Assembly (NCBI RefSeq): GCF_036373705.1
Contig: NC_089851.1
Location: forward strand, 58,974,850 to 59,038,849
Direction: 5' to 3'
Length of the DNA stretch: 64,000 nt
Source of the DNA: Amia ocellicauda
Lineage: Eukaryota; Chordata; Actinopteri; Amiiformes; Amiidae
The notes beneath the pieces were generated by a model. That model saw only the letters and a list, made by a program, of their open reading frames with translations, was not told the origin of the DNA and did not search any database. Shown here piece after piece: positions 10,228 to 21,822 of the stretch; the stretch's first letter is position 1; every line of letters starts with the position of its first letter. The translations under genes and the position numbers were made by a program.

Positions 10228-11432
10228 GCACCAGTGCCAGCGATGTGCACTTCCTGGCATTTCTGCTGGAGGGCCTGGTGAGGTGGAACGCGGACCGTGC
10301 AGTGGCGGCCATGGAGGATGCTGGCAAGCTTCTGTGCTCCTACAGTGCAGTACAGAACGCCCTGGGCACCCTGAGCCAGAAGGTGCTGGCCAGGGACCTG
10401 TCGGAGGGGTTCGTGAAGTCAGGCGTGTACACGCGTCAGTGAGCGTGTCAGTGTGGGGGGTTGATTTGTAAGGTGCTCTTTAGCAGTGTTATGAAAATAA
10501 TAAAAGCGGTGAACCCATGCTTCTGTTATGATTGTGTTGAAGGGGAGCTCATTGGGATCAAGTACCTGTACTCACAGACAGGGAAAGAGCTCCAACGTGT
10601 GCACAGCGACCCCAACGTCCCGGACGAGGCAGCTGGCCAAGACTCAGACAGGAAGGAGAGTGACGACGAGGGCTTTGAGGAAGACGATGACCCCACCATC
10701 TCCAACCCCTTCGCCCCGTCTCCTGCCCGACTGCCCCCGTCTCCTGTGCGGTCAACGGCCCGACTGCCCCCGTCTCCTGCGCGGTCAATGGCCCGACTGC
10801 CCCCGTCTCCCGAGATGGAGCCCCCCTGCGCTGCAGGAGACGCCCCCCCGTTGCTAATCCCGAGGTGAGGAGGCAGTGATGGCGCTCAGCTCGTCTCTTA
10901 CATTGTAGTGCACAAAACCCTGGAATGATAGCTATTGCCAGAACATGGTCCTGTAACTGACTGTCGTCTGTATCCTGTTGTTTCAGGAATCGTGCGGCCC
11001 TGATGGCGTTCCTGGGCTCCAGCACGTCCAGCAGTTGGCCAGCTGTCTGGTGGACCTGAGAGCCCAGGCATTCCTGACCAATCGCCAGGTGGCGGAGCTG
11101 GTACACCTGTGGCAGCAGCTCCCCGAGGGAGACAAGCAGCGCCTCTTGTACCCGTCCCGTCACAAGGACAGGCTGACTCAGGGGCGCTTCAAAGCTGGGA
11201 GGAGGTCTTCAGTCGCTCCGGGAGTGGACAGCTTGAAGAGGTGTGATATAAAGACACATTTTAAATCACTGCTGAGAAGCAGATGAATACGAGTATGTGC
11301 CTGTAAGTAGTGACTATGAGGTGTGAAGGATGCTTCCTAACACAGATCTCTTACCTGGTTGCAGGTGCATGGTGGGCGAGAACACCGGGCCAGCCCAGTG
11401 GCCGGACACGAGCCGCTTGGTAGAGGCCATCT
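10228..11432 (+). pseudogene. Decayed DUF6729-type fish gene, C-terminal exons, truncated by an LTR element
   Basis: An exon after CTGCTCAG (10228) reads GTSASDVHFLAFLLEGLVRW and SGVYTR. The next (about 10543-10864) reads GELIGIKYLYSQTGKELQRV, an acidic DDEGFEEDDDPT stretch and an ARLPPSP tandem repeat. The next (about 10987-11240) reads VPGLQHVQQLASCLVDLRAQ, QGRFKAG and APGVDSLKRC. A last block at about 11365-11430 reads CMVGENTGPAQWPDTSRLVE followed by AI, matching the family's PAQWPD..RLVEAI block. Homology stops there, in mid-domain, where the minus-strand LTR element begins. Introns have plausible TTTCAG acceptors. The 3' remainder of the gene is not found in this window. Confidence 0.65.
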
Positions 11433-14372
11433 GACACCAAGCTCAAGCATTTTCCTTACCTCCTCTGTGATAGCGACCTTCCCTGGGCAGGGTTGCGGTT
11501 CCCAGTTTTCTTTTGTGATGTTGAGGAGGCCTCGCGATCTGTGGGAAAAAAAAAGCTCAAAAGGTGAAAAACCTGTGGAAGATTGGGGTACTTCCCAGAT
11601 GGTGAATATGAGAAAAGGGAGCAGTTGATCCCAGTTACGCCCATCCCTTTCCATCGTCCTCCTCAGCATGCTTTTTAACGTTTTGTTAAACCGCTCCACT
11701 AGCCCGTCCGTCTGTTGATGGTAAACAGAAGTGTGAAGACTTAATTCGGAGAAGATGGCACACATCTTTCATTACCTTGGACATGAACGGTGTACCAAAA
11801 TTTCTTTGGGCAGCCCGACTCTGGAAACCATTTGGATTAGCTCTTGGGCTATATTTTTTGTGGTGGCATACGCAAAGGCATGGCCTCAGAGTACCTTTTG
11901 GCATAGTCCACTACCACCAGGATGTGCTGGAAACCTTTGGCCGACTTGGGTAAAGGTCCAATTAAATCCATGCCTATTCTCTCAAAAGGCATGCCTATTA
12001 CCGGAATTGGTATGAGAGGGTTGCGGAACGATGGCATGGGGGCCGTACGCTGGCATTCTGGACAGCTTTGACAGTAACGTATAACCTCAGCATATACCTC
12101 TGGCCAAAAGAATCTTTGCAGCAGCCTCTCCAGGGTTTTCGCTCTTCCCAGGTGTCCCCCAAGCAGGTGGCTATGGGAGAGATTCAGAACAGTGTGCCTG
12201 AAAGGGGTGGGTACAAGGAGCTGTGCATAGACAACATTATTTTTCTTTGTCATTTGATACAACAGGTTAGGGCGCATGGCGAAATGAGGATATGAAAGTG
12301 GTCGGGTGGGGTCCACAGCCGTCCCATTTATTACCTGCACATTCCGCCGGGCGTTTTGAAGGGTAAGGTCTTCCATCTGGGCAGTCCCAAATCTCCCACA
12401 GTACTGGGTCAGATCTGGTGGAAATCACGCATTGTCCTTTCGGTGTGTAGATCCTCATTTGGGCAAAGGGGTATCTTTTCATGTCCCCATGTATGCAGGT
12501 GATTGAAATAGGAGCAAGCCGCTTCCTCTGGGTTTTGGGCATGATGTCAGGGATCACCAAGGTGACCATGCTACCTGAATCCAGCAGGGCATCAACTCTG
12601 CGGCCCCCTATGTTGACCGGGCTGAGACGGGGAGGTTCATTACTGGAACTCCCATGGGTGGATCTCACATGACCGGGTTTGGTGGAGGCCATGCCCACCT
12701 GCATGGGTTCCTCTCTCTTGGGGCAGTTCCATGATACATGTCCTTTGTCCCCACAGATGAAACATTCCCGTCCATCTCTGTCCACTAGTCCCCTGGGGTT
12801 CTGGGTGGGTGTTGCTTCCCTGGCGCTGGTGATCGCTCCTGGTCATCCAGTTTAGGGGCGGGGGCTGGGGTTCTTCTTCTCCCCAGGTTTCTCAATCCTC
12901 TGGCTTCAACAGTTCGTTTGAGGTGTGACATCGCTCCACCAAGTCCACAACCGTATCAGCTGTGGTAGGGCTGCACTGGCGGATTATTTTTTTGAGTTCA
13001 AAAGGCAGTCCCCTAATGAACCGGTCCACCACGGTTCGTTCCACCATAGCCCCCAGGTTGAGGCTAGCCGGTTCTAACCATTTCTTGGCCAAGTGGTCAA
13101 ACATTTGCAATCGAGGTGCTTGCTCAGTTTGAAATGTCCAAGCATGAAACCGCTGAGCCCGTAACGCTGGGGTGACCCCTATCCGAGCAAGAATTTCTCT
13201 TTAATTTCTTATAGTCATTGGCATCAGCAGCCTCCAAGTCGGAGCAGGCTTTTTGTGCTTCCCCACAGAGGAACGGTGCAAGGATTCCAGCCCACTTGTC
13301 CTCCGTCCAGCCTTCACGCTCAGCCGTCCGCTCGAACGTCTTCAGGAAGGCTTCCACGTCATCAGCCAGAGTTATTTTTTTGGAGGGATCGTGTAGCAAC
13401 GATGGGGACTGAGGCTGCTTGGAAGTTGACCTTGGCAACAGCTAGTTCAGCAGACATCATCTGCATGTCCAGCTCCATCTTCTGCTGACATCTTTGTTGT
13501 TCTTCCAACAGGAGGCGGTTGGTCTCCTGTTGAGCCTGATTGGCAGTAACAAGTTGTTTCAGCAGATCGTCCATGTTCTCCTTTCTGGTTCTATGTTGTG
13601 AAATCTGAACCTGTCTGCATTCTTCACCACTGTAACGAGGTGCGGGGTTGGGTTACTGCAGCCAAATGATTTTAGGCGGGGAATAAATGTCAAAACACAA
13701 GACAAACCAAGGAAGAGGATAATAAAGCCCACGCTGTTGGTTTATTTTAGTTCTGTCGTGGATATTGAAACTTGAAAACAAAAACCTAGCTCTTTGTACA
13801 GAGCACTTTCTGTAGCAGGAATGGTCTGCTACACAAAAACAAAATCCCTGACTAGCCTTGGAAAGCTAAGCTGTTTCCCAGGGTTAACAAAACAAAGACA
13901 GACAAACTAAACAGTCTTGAGGGGTTAGGTAGTCTCGTGGTCAAAAAGGGTTTCAGGGGTCTTCACCAGGGTCGTAGTCTTCCAAAACAATCCAAACGCC
14001 TTTCAAGGTCCTCAGCCAGTCCAACTTGTCATCTAGTTTCCAATCCAGTTACTTTGTCCTTTCTTTTGCTCCTCTGTTCACCCTCCTTGTCTTTCCGTCC
14101 ACCCCCCCCCACTTCTAAGACAAAGAAGAAACCACAGTGTGAGTTTAAATAGTCTGTACTGATCAGCCACACCTGCTTGCAGTCTGGGTGATTTGTAATC
14201 AAAGGCAGGTGCGGCTGTTCTGCTGCCTCGCCAGTGTTTTTCCATTGGGCTGTCCATGGTCCTGATCCATGGAGTGTCTGGCTCTGCTGTCCATGGTCCT
14301 GTCTATGGCAAAAGAGAGCATTAGGGCAGGCACATAGCGGTGATCGAAGACCCGCCCCCTCAACTCGTTACA
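11433..14372 (-). mobile_element. LTR retroelement fossil, Ty3/gypsy-like with SCAN-like gag (Gmr1-type order)
   Basis: Read on the minus strand, the parts are: one LTR (13631-14372), a gag-like region (about 12640-13575) with a SCAN-like stretch and a CCHC knuckle (CFICGDKGHVSWNC), an aspartic protease motif (ALLDSGSMVTLV), and an integrase (about 11490-12300) with HHCC and core segments (SCPECQRTAP, GMDLIGPLP, TDGLVERFNKTLKSML). Integrase directly follows protease. This fits the Gmr1-type arrangement, in which integrase precedes reverse transcriptase. The element ends against the DUF6729-type gene at about 11432 and only one LTR is present. It is broken, with several breaks, and I take it as a fossil of moderate age. 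Confidence 0.8.
13631..14372 (-). repeat. LTR of the minus-strand gypsy-type fossil (742 bp)
   Basis: The block is bounded by TGTAACGAG at 13631 and CTCGTTACA ending at 14372, a perfect 9-bp inverted terminus with TG...CA ends. It lies on the gag side, so it is the 5' LTR in minus-strand orientation. A TTTATT at about 13739 reads AATAAA on the coding strand, as expected for a polyadenylation signal. Confidence 0.75.
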
Positions 14373-16175
14373 ATGTATAAGAACATAAGAAAGTTTACAA
14401 ACGAGAGGAGGCCATTCGACCCATCATGCTCATTTGGTGTCCATTAATAACTAAGTGATCCAAGGATCCTATCCAGTCTGTTTTTGAATATTCCCAAACT
14501 TTCATCTTCTACCACATTGCTGGGGAGTTTGTTCAGATTGTGACGCCTCTCTGTGTGAAGAAGTGTCTTGAATGCCTTGGGGCCTCCTTGCTTTCCTCTG
14601 AATTGCCTCTATAGCAGCGATATCTTTCTTGAAGTGTGGAGCCCAGAACTGTACACAGTATTCCAGATGAGCTCTAACTAGTGCATTGTACAGTCTCAAC
14701 ATTACTGCCCTTGTTCTCAATTCTACACTTTTGACAATATACCCTAACATTCTGTTTGCCTTTTTTATTGCTTCCACAGATTGCTTGGATGGAGAAAGTG
14801 AGGAGTCCACATAGACTCCTAGGTCTTTCTCATGCATTACTTCTATTCCTCCCATAGAGTAATTATAGTGGACATTTTTGTTACCTGTATGTATTACCTT
14901 GCACTTGTCCACATTGAATTTCATTTGCCAGGTGTCGGCCCACAACTGAATATTATCTAAGTCCCTTTGAATAGCCTGTGCTGCCGAGATTGTATCTGCT
15001 GAGCCACCTATTTTAGTATCATCTGCAAATTTGACAAGTTTGCTAACTATCCCAGAGTCCAGATCATTAATATAGATTAGAAAAAGCACAGGCCCTAGTA
15101 CTGATCACCGTGGAACTCCACTAACAACCTCACTCCAGTTAGAAGCAACTCCTCTAATCGACACCCTCTGCTTCCTATACATCAACCAGTTCATAATCCA
15201 TCTACTTACATTACCCTGAATGCCTACAGCTTCCAATTTGAGGCTCAGTCTTTGGTATGGAACCTTATCAAATGCTTTTTGAAAATCTAAGTATATCATA
15301 TCATATGCTTTCACATGATCCACAGCTGCAGTTGCATGTTCAAAAAATTCTAATAAATTAGTATAACATGATCTGCCTCGTCTAAACCCATGTTGACTAT
15401 CTCCAAGAATATGGTTTTCATTAAGATGCTCCTCTATTTTCTGTGTAATCATTTTTTCCAATATTTTACAGGTGATGCAGGTGAGACTGATTGGTCTGTA
15501 ATTTCCTGGCTCAGTTTTGTCCCCTTTCTTGTGGATTGGTATGACGTTTGCTGTCTTCCAGTCAGTTGGCACATCCCCTGTTTGAAGTGTCATTTGGAAT
15601 ATTTGAGTTAGAGGCCTATAAATAATTTCCCTAATTTCTTTAAGTACTGTTGGAAATATACCATCTGGCCCAGGTGATTTGTTTGTTTTTAATTCTGCTA
15701 GTCCCTTTAGTACCTCCTCATCCTTTACCCTAATCTCTCTTAGGATTTGACTGGACTGGTTGTTAACCTGTGGCATGTTATCTGTTTTTTTCCTTTGTAA
15801 AAATCTCTGTGAAAAACTCATTTAGAACATTTGCCACATCTTGTTCATTTTCCAAGATACTTCAATTTTTGCCCTTTATCTGTTTCACTTCCTACTTTAT
15901 TGACCTCTTGCTGTGGCAGTATTGAAAAGCTCTTTGCATTAGTTTTAGTTCCAAGAGCTATGTTTCTTTCTATTTCCCTATTTGCTTTCCTGACCCCTTT
16001 CTTAAGGTCTCCTTGCAGCTCAACATATTCTATGTATTTTGTTTAATCTCCGTCCCTTTTGTATGTGCTATACAACATTGTTTTTCTCTTGATATTTTTT
16101 TGCATACCTCTATTAAACCATTTTGACCAATGTTTTTTGGTCCTCAATTTGCTAAGTTTTGGTACATAGACTCGT
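14373..16175 (-). mobile_element. CR1/L2-type LINE, 3' part with reverse transcriptase
   Basis: The minus-strand frames at 15105-15821 and 14502-15089 together cover most of a LINE reverse transcriptase. Motifs are SPGPDGIFPTVLKE, VIPIHKKGDKTEPGNYRPIS, GFRRGRSCYTNLLEF, IYLDFQKAFDKV, then LFLIYINDL, KFADDTKIGG (motif C) and DLGVYVDSSLSPSKQ. The break between the frames is a small change at the SGVPQGS motif, where GVPR-stop replaces GVPQGS near 15107. The tail at about 14381-14520 (TACAAACGAGAGGAGGCCAT) is the 3' end typical of this LINE type and recurs near 35540. The 5' part (endonuclease) is missing: homology fades at about 16175, next to the Tc1 element. Confidence 0.85.
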
Positions 16176-16314
16176 TCAACTTCCTACCCATGAAATTGAG
16201 CGGCCACTTTTTTAACATGGTCGAAACACAGAATTATAGAGGACCCTACCCAGCACCCAGTTATTACGGGGTTGAAACCAAGCAATCAATTAATCAGATT
16301 CCAAACTCTCCACC

Positions 16315-17279
16315 ATGGCCAAGACCAAAGAGCTGTCCAAGGATGTCAGGGACAAGATTGTAGACCTACACAAGGCTGGAATGGGCTAAAAGACCATCGC
16401 CAAGCAGCTTGGTGAGAAGGTGACAACGGTTGGTGCAATTATTCGCAAATGGAAGAAACACAAAATAACTGTCAGTGTCCCTCGGTCTGGGGCTCCATGC
16501 AAGATCTCACCTCGTGGAGTTTCAATGATCATGAGAACGGTGAGGAATAACCATAGTCACCTAGAAAACAATTGGTAACACACTATACCGTGAAGGACTG
16601 AAATCCTGCAGCACCTGCAAGGTCCCCCTGCTCAAGAAAGCACATGTACAGGCCCGTCTGAAGTTTCCCAATGAACATCTGAATGATTCAGAAGAGAACT
16701 GGGTGAAAGTGTTGTGGTCAGATGAGACCAAAATCGAGCGCTTTGGCATCAACTCAACTCGCCGTGTTTGGAGGAGGAGGAATGACCCCAAGAAAACCAT
16801 CCCCCACCGTCAAACATGGAGGTGGAAACATTATGCTTTGGGGGTGTTTTTCTGATAAGGGGACAGGACAACTGCACCGCATCAAAGGGACGATGGACGG
16901 GGCCATGTAACGTCAAATCTTGGGTGAGAACCTCCTTCCCTCAGCCAGGGCATTGGAAATGGGTCATGGATGGGTATTCCAGCATGACATTGACCCAAAA
17001 CACACAGCCAAGGCAACAAAGGAGTGGTTCAAGAAGAAGCACATTAAGGTCCTGGCGTGGCCTAGCCAGTCTCCAGACCTTAATCCCATAGACAATCTGT
17101 GGAGGGAGCTGAAGGTTCGAGTTGCCAAACGTCAGCCTCGAAACCTTAATGACTTGGAGAGGATCTGCAAAGAGGATTGGGACAAAATCCCTCCTGAGAT
17201 GTGTGCAAACCTGATGGCCAACTACAAGAAACGTCTGACCTCTGTGATTGCCAACAAGGGTTTTGCCACCACGTACTAA
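16315..17279 (+). pseudogene. Tc1 transposase pseudogene (DD34E)
   Basis: It starts [20 protein letters not shown], with the paired helix-turn-helix region [18 protein letters not shown]. It continues through LWSDETKI (first Asp), [37 protein letters not shown] (second Asp) and [19 protein letters not shown], where the usual catalytic Glu of NPIENLW is Asp. It ends [11 protein letters not shown] at TAA 17277-17279. In-frame stops occur at AGMG-stop (about 16387), after HLENN (about 16576) and after MDGAM (about 16908). A frame change near 16785 is also needed to follow the family. Confidence 0.9.
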
Positions 17280-17444
17280 GTCGAAGGGGTCAAATACTTA
17301 TTTCCCTCATTAACATGCAAATCAATGTATAACTTTTTTGAAATGCGTTTTTCTGGATTTTTTTGTTGTTATTCTGTCTCTCACTGTTAAAATACACCTA
17401 CCATTAAAATTATAGACTTATCATTTCTTTGTCATTTCTTTTTT

Positions 17445-20418
17445 CTTTGTTGTGTGCAGGTGAGTTCCTCTTATCCCCTTACATCAGCCACTTGGGGTCG
17501 TAACATAATTGGGGGCTCGTCCGGGAGTTATATTCTTTCCCGTAGTTGCATGCAAATAGTGGTAGTGTTTGTGTGGGTGTTGTGCTGTGCAGGTGGTGTG
17601 TTTATATTATTGGTATTGGTTTTTGTGGTGTATTTTGTCACAATTATGGCCAGTTTTGATTTAAGTACTTTTCTGAGTGTCCCGTCTCTGGATCAGCTTG
17701 ATGTGTGTCGCAAGGCTGATTTATATGCTTTAGCGGATCACTTCTGTTTCACAGTTTCGAGGAACATTGTTAAAGCTCAGCTTAGACAGATCGTCATGGA
17801 TAAGTTGGTGGAAGGACAAGTGCTCGTTGTGCCTCCGGTGTTGCCTGATCCTGCCCGTGTCCCTGATCCTGCCCCTGCCCCAGTCACCCCGGTGATGCGC
17901 ACGGCGGCCCCGGCAGTGCGGCCCGTGCCCGGTCTGAAGGAGAGTGTGGGCAGCGCGGAGGCCGCCAATACGGGTGCGGATGCGGAGGCAACAAAACCAG
18001 AACCTGGTCACACGTTCTCTACAGCCAGGTGACCAGGTTCTGGTTTTGTTGCATATTCCAGGGTCCTCCCTCTCTGCCCGGTTTTCAGGTCCATACCTGG
18101 TTGATAAAAAGTTAAGTGACACTGATTATGTGATTCGAACTCCCGACCGCAGACGCCAGTCTCGAGTGTGCCACATTAACATGTTAAAGTTATATCACTC
18201 GAGACTGACCCCTCCAGTAAAGTCGTCAGAGAAGATTGCAGAGCCCGATGTCTGCTCTGCTGTCCCAGCCTCTGTGGTTGACACTATGGAGGTTAGTTTT
18301 GGTGATGAGGATGGCTTGGTATTGCGAAACACTCCTCAGCAGTGAGCTCGGTTGCTTAATTCTGAAATGTTGCTGGTTTTCCCTTCCCAATTAGCCCATC
18401 TACCTAGTGAACAAAGAGAGGACATTATGGAATTAATCCAGGATTTCCCCTGTCTTTTCGGTGATGTCCCCACTCGCACTACAGTTTTGGAACACAATTT
18501 AAACGTGGGAAATGCTGCTCCTATTAAACAACATGCCTATCACATTAATTCTACCAAAAGGGACATCATGAAACAGGAGGTAGCATATCTGCTAGAAAAT
18601 GGCCTTGCTACGCCGAGTTCTAGTCCCTGGAGTTCCCCTTGTATTTTGGTCCCTAAACCCAACGGTACCTACCAATTTTGTACGGATTACCGGAAGGTGA
18701 ATGCTGTGACTGTCCCAGATTCATTCCCGTTACCAAGATTAGATGATTGCATAGATAAGGTTGGCTCCGCCATCTTTGTCAGTAAGCTGGATCTCCTGAA
18801 AGGTTACTGGCAAGTACCATTAACCCCTCGTGACCCCAGATAACTTTCTGCAGTACTCTGTCATGCCCTTCGGCATGCGCAACGCTCCTGCCACTTTTCA
18901 GCATTTGGTGAATTTAATCTTGTCTGACGTTCCACACTGTGATGCATATCTGGATGACTTAGTTGTTTATTCATCCGACTGGTCATCTCATATCATGACG
19001 TTACGAGCTGTATTTGAGCGTTTCGCACAGGCGTCATTAACACTCAACCTGGCTAAATGTGAATTTGGAAAAGCTACGGTTTCCTACCTTGGCAAACAGG
19101 TTGGCCACGGTCAGGTGCGTCCACTGGATGCCAAGGTATCTGCTATTGTCTCCTTCCCCATGCCCACGACCCGGTGCGAGTTGCAGCGTTTTCTAGGCAT
19201 GGCGGGCTACTATCGTAGTTTTTGTAGAAACTTTTCTGCGGTAGTCGCTCCACTCACCAGTCTCCTTAGTCCCTCGTCTGCATTTGTTTGGTCCGATGAA
19301 TGCCAGGATGTTTTTGAGCAGCACTCCTAAAGCACTCCTGTGCAGTACTCCTGTTCTCGCTGCCCCTGACTTTGGACGTCCTTTCAAGTTGGAGGTGGAT
19401 GCGAGTGCTCGAGGTGCGGCTGCTGTCCTGTTACAGGGGGGTGGTGATGGTGTTGATCACCCTGTGTGTTATTTCTCACAGAAATTCAATAAGTGCCAAG
19501 TCAATTACTCCACAATCAAGCAGGAAGAATTAGCATTATTATTAGCATTGCAGTTATTTGAAGTTTATATTGGTTCCAGTGCTCTGCCGATTGTTGTATA
19601 CACTGATCGTTATGTGCGTGTGCTCTGTGTCTGTTCTCCTCCTATCCCTATTGTACGCAGGTGTCCCGCTGTGATTGGCTCTCGTCCCCGTCACTCAACT
19701 CCGCTGTTCCGTGCTGTTCCTGTCCAATCAGATGTCTCCAACTACTGCTTAAATACCCCGTCATTCCTCCATTACGAGAGACTACCGATTGCAATGCCAT
19801 TTCGTGTTGCTACCCTGTCTGTTTGTTTAAAATACCTTTGTGATTGATTGTTTTTCCTTGTGTAAATATCCACTGTTTCTTCTCTGTTTTGTTTCCGTTT
19901 ACATTGTATTCTGTATTGTGCTCTGTTCAGGGGAGAACGGGTAGATAGGTGAGATACCCATGGGTTTACACGGTTACACGTAGGGATGTATGTTGTCTAG
20001 CACATTAGGTATTTAGGTAGGGGCGGTGATCACCCCTCTGTACTAGTTGTTAGGTTTAGATAGTTTAGTTAGTGTAGCTAGTTAGGGTCATCCTACAAGT
20101 CAGGTAGTGGTTTACTCTTTTAGACTAGCTTAGATAGGTTTTGTTTTGTTTCAGTGTTAGCCGACACCGCCCAGGGTGTTTTCCTCTGTATATTTGTTCA
20201 TTATTTGTACCATTATCATCACGTGTTTTTGTATACTGTACATACTTGTACATACTCCCCTCCCCATTGTAAATAAACCCTTCTTATATATATATATATA
20301 TATATCTTATTGATATTGTGTTGGTTTTTGCACTCCCTTCACTCTCCCACTACTGCATTTGTGTGTTTTATGTTATGTTCCTCTTATCCCCTTACATCAG
20401 CCACTTGGGGTCATAACA
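17445..20418 (+). mobile_element. LTR retroelement fossil, Ty3/gypsy-like with Gmr1-type order, nested in Tc1
   Basis: A short LTR end finishes at TAACA 17505 and is followed by a primer-binding site TGGGGGCTCGTCCGGG (17510-17525), complementary to tRNA-Pro. The parts in order are: gag-like protein (about 17646-18000), an integrase C-terminal segment (FSGPYLVDKKLSDTDYVI), reverse transcriptase (18390-19290, with QFCTDYRKVNAV and a YLDDLVVYS box), and RNase H (about 19370-19610). A 3' LTR of about 0.8 kb ends GGGGTCATAACA at 20418. Integrase before reverse transcriptase is the Gmr1-type order. It is broken, with several breaks, and is younger than the Tc1 element it sits in. Confidence 0.85.
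19613..20418 (+). repeat. 3' LTR of the nested gypsy-type fossil
   Basis: The right edge is fixed by ATCAGCCACTTGGGGTCATA followed by ACA, which repeats the end of the 5' LTR at 17505 and abuts the resumed Tc1 sequence at 20419. The left edge (near TGTGCGTGTG at 19613) is approximate. Inside are CCAAT-like and TTAAATA sequences (about 19725-19755), an AATAAA at about 20272 and a TA microsatellite at 20285-20305. Confidence 0.7.
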
Positions 20419-20472
20419 GTGAGCAAACGTACAAAATCAGCAGGGGATCAAATACTTTTTTCCCTCACTGTA

Positions 20473-21046
20473 TACGTGAAAAATGACATTGAGGCAGAAA
20501 AACTCAAATTACATCCCAGTAACGGAACAGAATCTTTGTGGGTGAAACTTTCGAACAAGAGATCAGGATAAATGAGGAGGAGGTACTAAAGGGACTAGCA
20601 GAATTAAAAACAAACAAATCACCTGGGCCAGATGGGATATTTCCAATGGTACTTAAAGAAATTAGGGAAATTATTTATAGGCCGCTAACTCAAATATTCC
20701 AAATGACACTTAGAACAGGGGATGTGCCAACTGACTGGAAGACAGCAAATTTCATACCAATCCACTGCACCACTGCAAATGTTGGAAAAAATGATTAGAC
20801 AGAAAATAGAGGAGCATCTTAATGAAAACCATATTCTTGGAGATAGTCGACATGGGTTTAGATGAGGCAGATCATGACTTACTAATTTATTAGAATTTTT
20901 TGAAAATGCAGTTGCGGCTGTAGATCAGGTGAAAGCATATGATATGATATATTTAGATTTCAAAAAAGCTTTTGATAAGGTTCCACACCAAAGACTGATC
21001 CTCAAATTGGAAGCTGTAGGCATTCAGGGTAATGTATGTAGATGGA
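20473..21046 (+). mobile_element. CR1/L2-type LINE fragment, plus strand
   Basis: This encodes the same reverse transcriptase region as 15105-15821 but on the opposite strand: EEEVLKGLAELKTNKSPGPD, IYRPLTQIFQMTLRTGDVPT, then NHILGDSRHGFR, YLDFKKAFDKVPHQ and LKLEAVGIQGNV. Stops and frame changes are scattered, for example FR-stop-GRS near 20861. It stops abruptly at about 21046. It is a different copy from 14373-16175, not the other half of it. Confidence 0.82.
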
Positions 21047-21822
21047 GTAGTGGTTAGGGCTCTGGACTCAAAACTGGAAGGCAGTCTGGTTCGGCTTTGT
21101 CCAATAACTTCCACTCAGTTGATCCACCTGGAAGTTGGGGTTTCGCGAAAGTAGAGTCTTTTCCAAACAGATTTTCCACTGGTTTGAAGGCTCCAAGTTT
21201 GTGCACAGGATGTCTTCTTTGTAAGCAGGATTTTCCACCGTAGTTACTTGAAGACAAAATCTTTGAGGAAAGCAGGGCCCTGTTCGTTTCCAAGGGTCAA
21301 GTTTCTTAAGACTCAATAGCTATTTAAATGACTGAACACTTTCGTATTGCAGTCGATTGTCCAGCTGTAAAACTCCACTGATCAGATGGGTATAGGCGGG
21401 CATGCGCAGTTTCTAAAGTACTTTACTAAATAAAGTCCTTTAAAAGAATTCTTCATACAGCTCAATCTCCTTCTCCCAGTTAAACTCTTCTGTTGCCAGC
21501 AAAGACTTGGTTGGTTTCGGGTTCCGGTTCTGGCAAAAGAGTTGAGTTGAGGCAGCGAGTTACCGGTTCAGGTGAGAGAGAGAGAGAGAGAGAAGAAGTG
21601 CTGTGCTTTACTTTTTATGCCTGATAGATCATAGGTGATTGGTTCTTGAGTTTGTGAGATTGGATTTCAGTTTCAGCCCCCAGTCTCCTATTGGAGGAGG
21701 CTCGATTTATGCCTGATGTCAATCCATGCCATCTTTTGGAATCGCCGGTTGGCCTGGGTTCATAGCTCTATTTCGGGATTTCGGCTCTCACCCGCTTCAA
21801 AGGGTTTTATTACCTCCAGGCC
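21047..21822. other. Unassigned sequence with a SINE-like start
   Basis: The segment starts GTAGTGGTTAGGGCTCTGGA, which resembles the tRNA-derived head of many vertebrate SINEs, but the box B part that should follow is not recognisable. A (GA)n tract lies at about 21573-21591. No gene is seen. Confidence 0.4.

Larger units (their letters stand above)
16180..20470 (+). mobile_element. Tc1/mariner element (A), split by an LTR-element fossil
   Basis: The transposase gene lies at 16315-17279 and the 3' flank GGGTCAAATACTTATTTCCC follows. The right terminal inverted repeat is found 3 kb away, at 20419-20470, reading GTGAGCAAACGTACAAAATC and ending TTCCCTCACTG next to a TA. Everything between about 17445 and 20418 is a separate LTR element inserted into the Tc1. 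The left inverted repeat is not recognisable at the junction with the LINE near 16180, so that edge is approximate. Confidence 0.85.
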
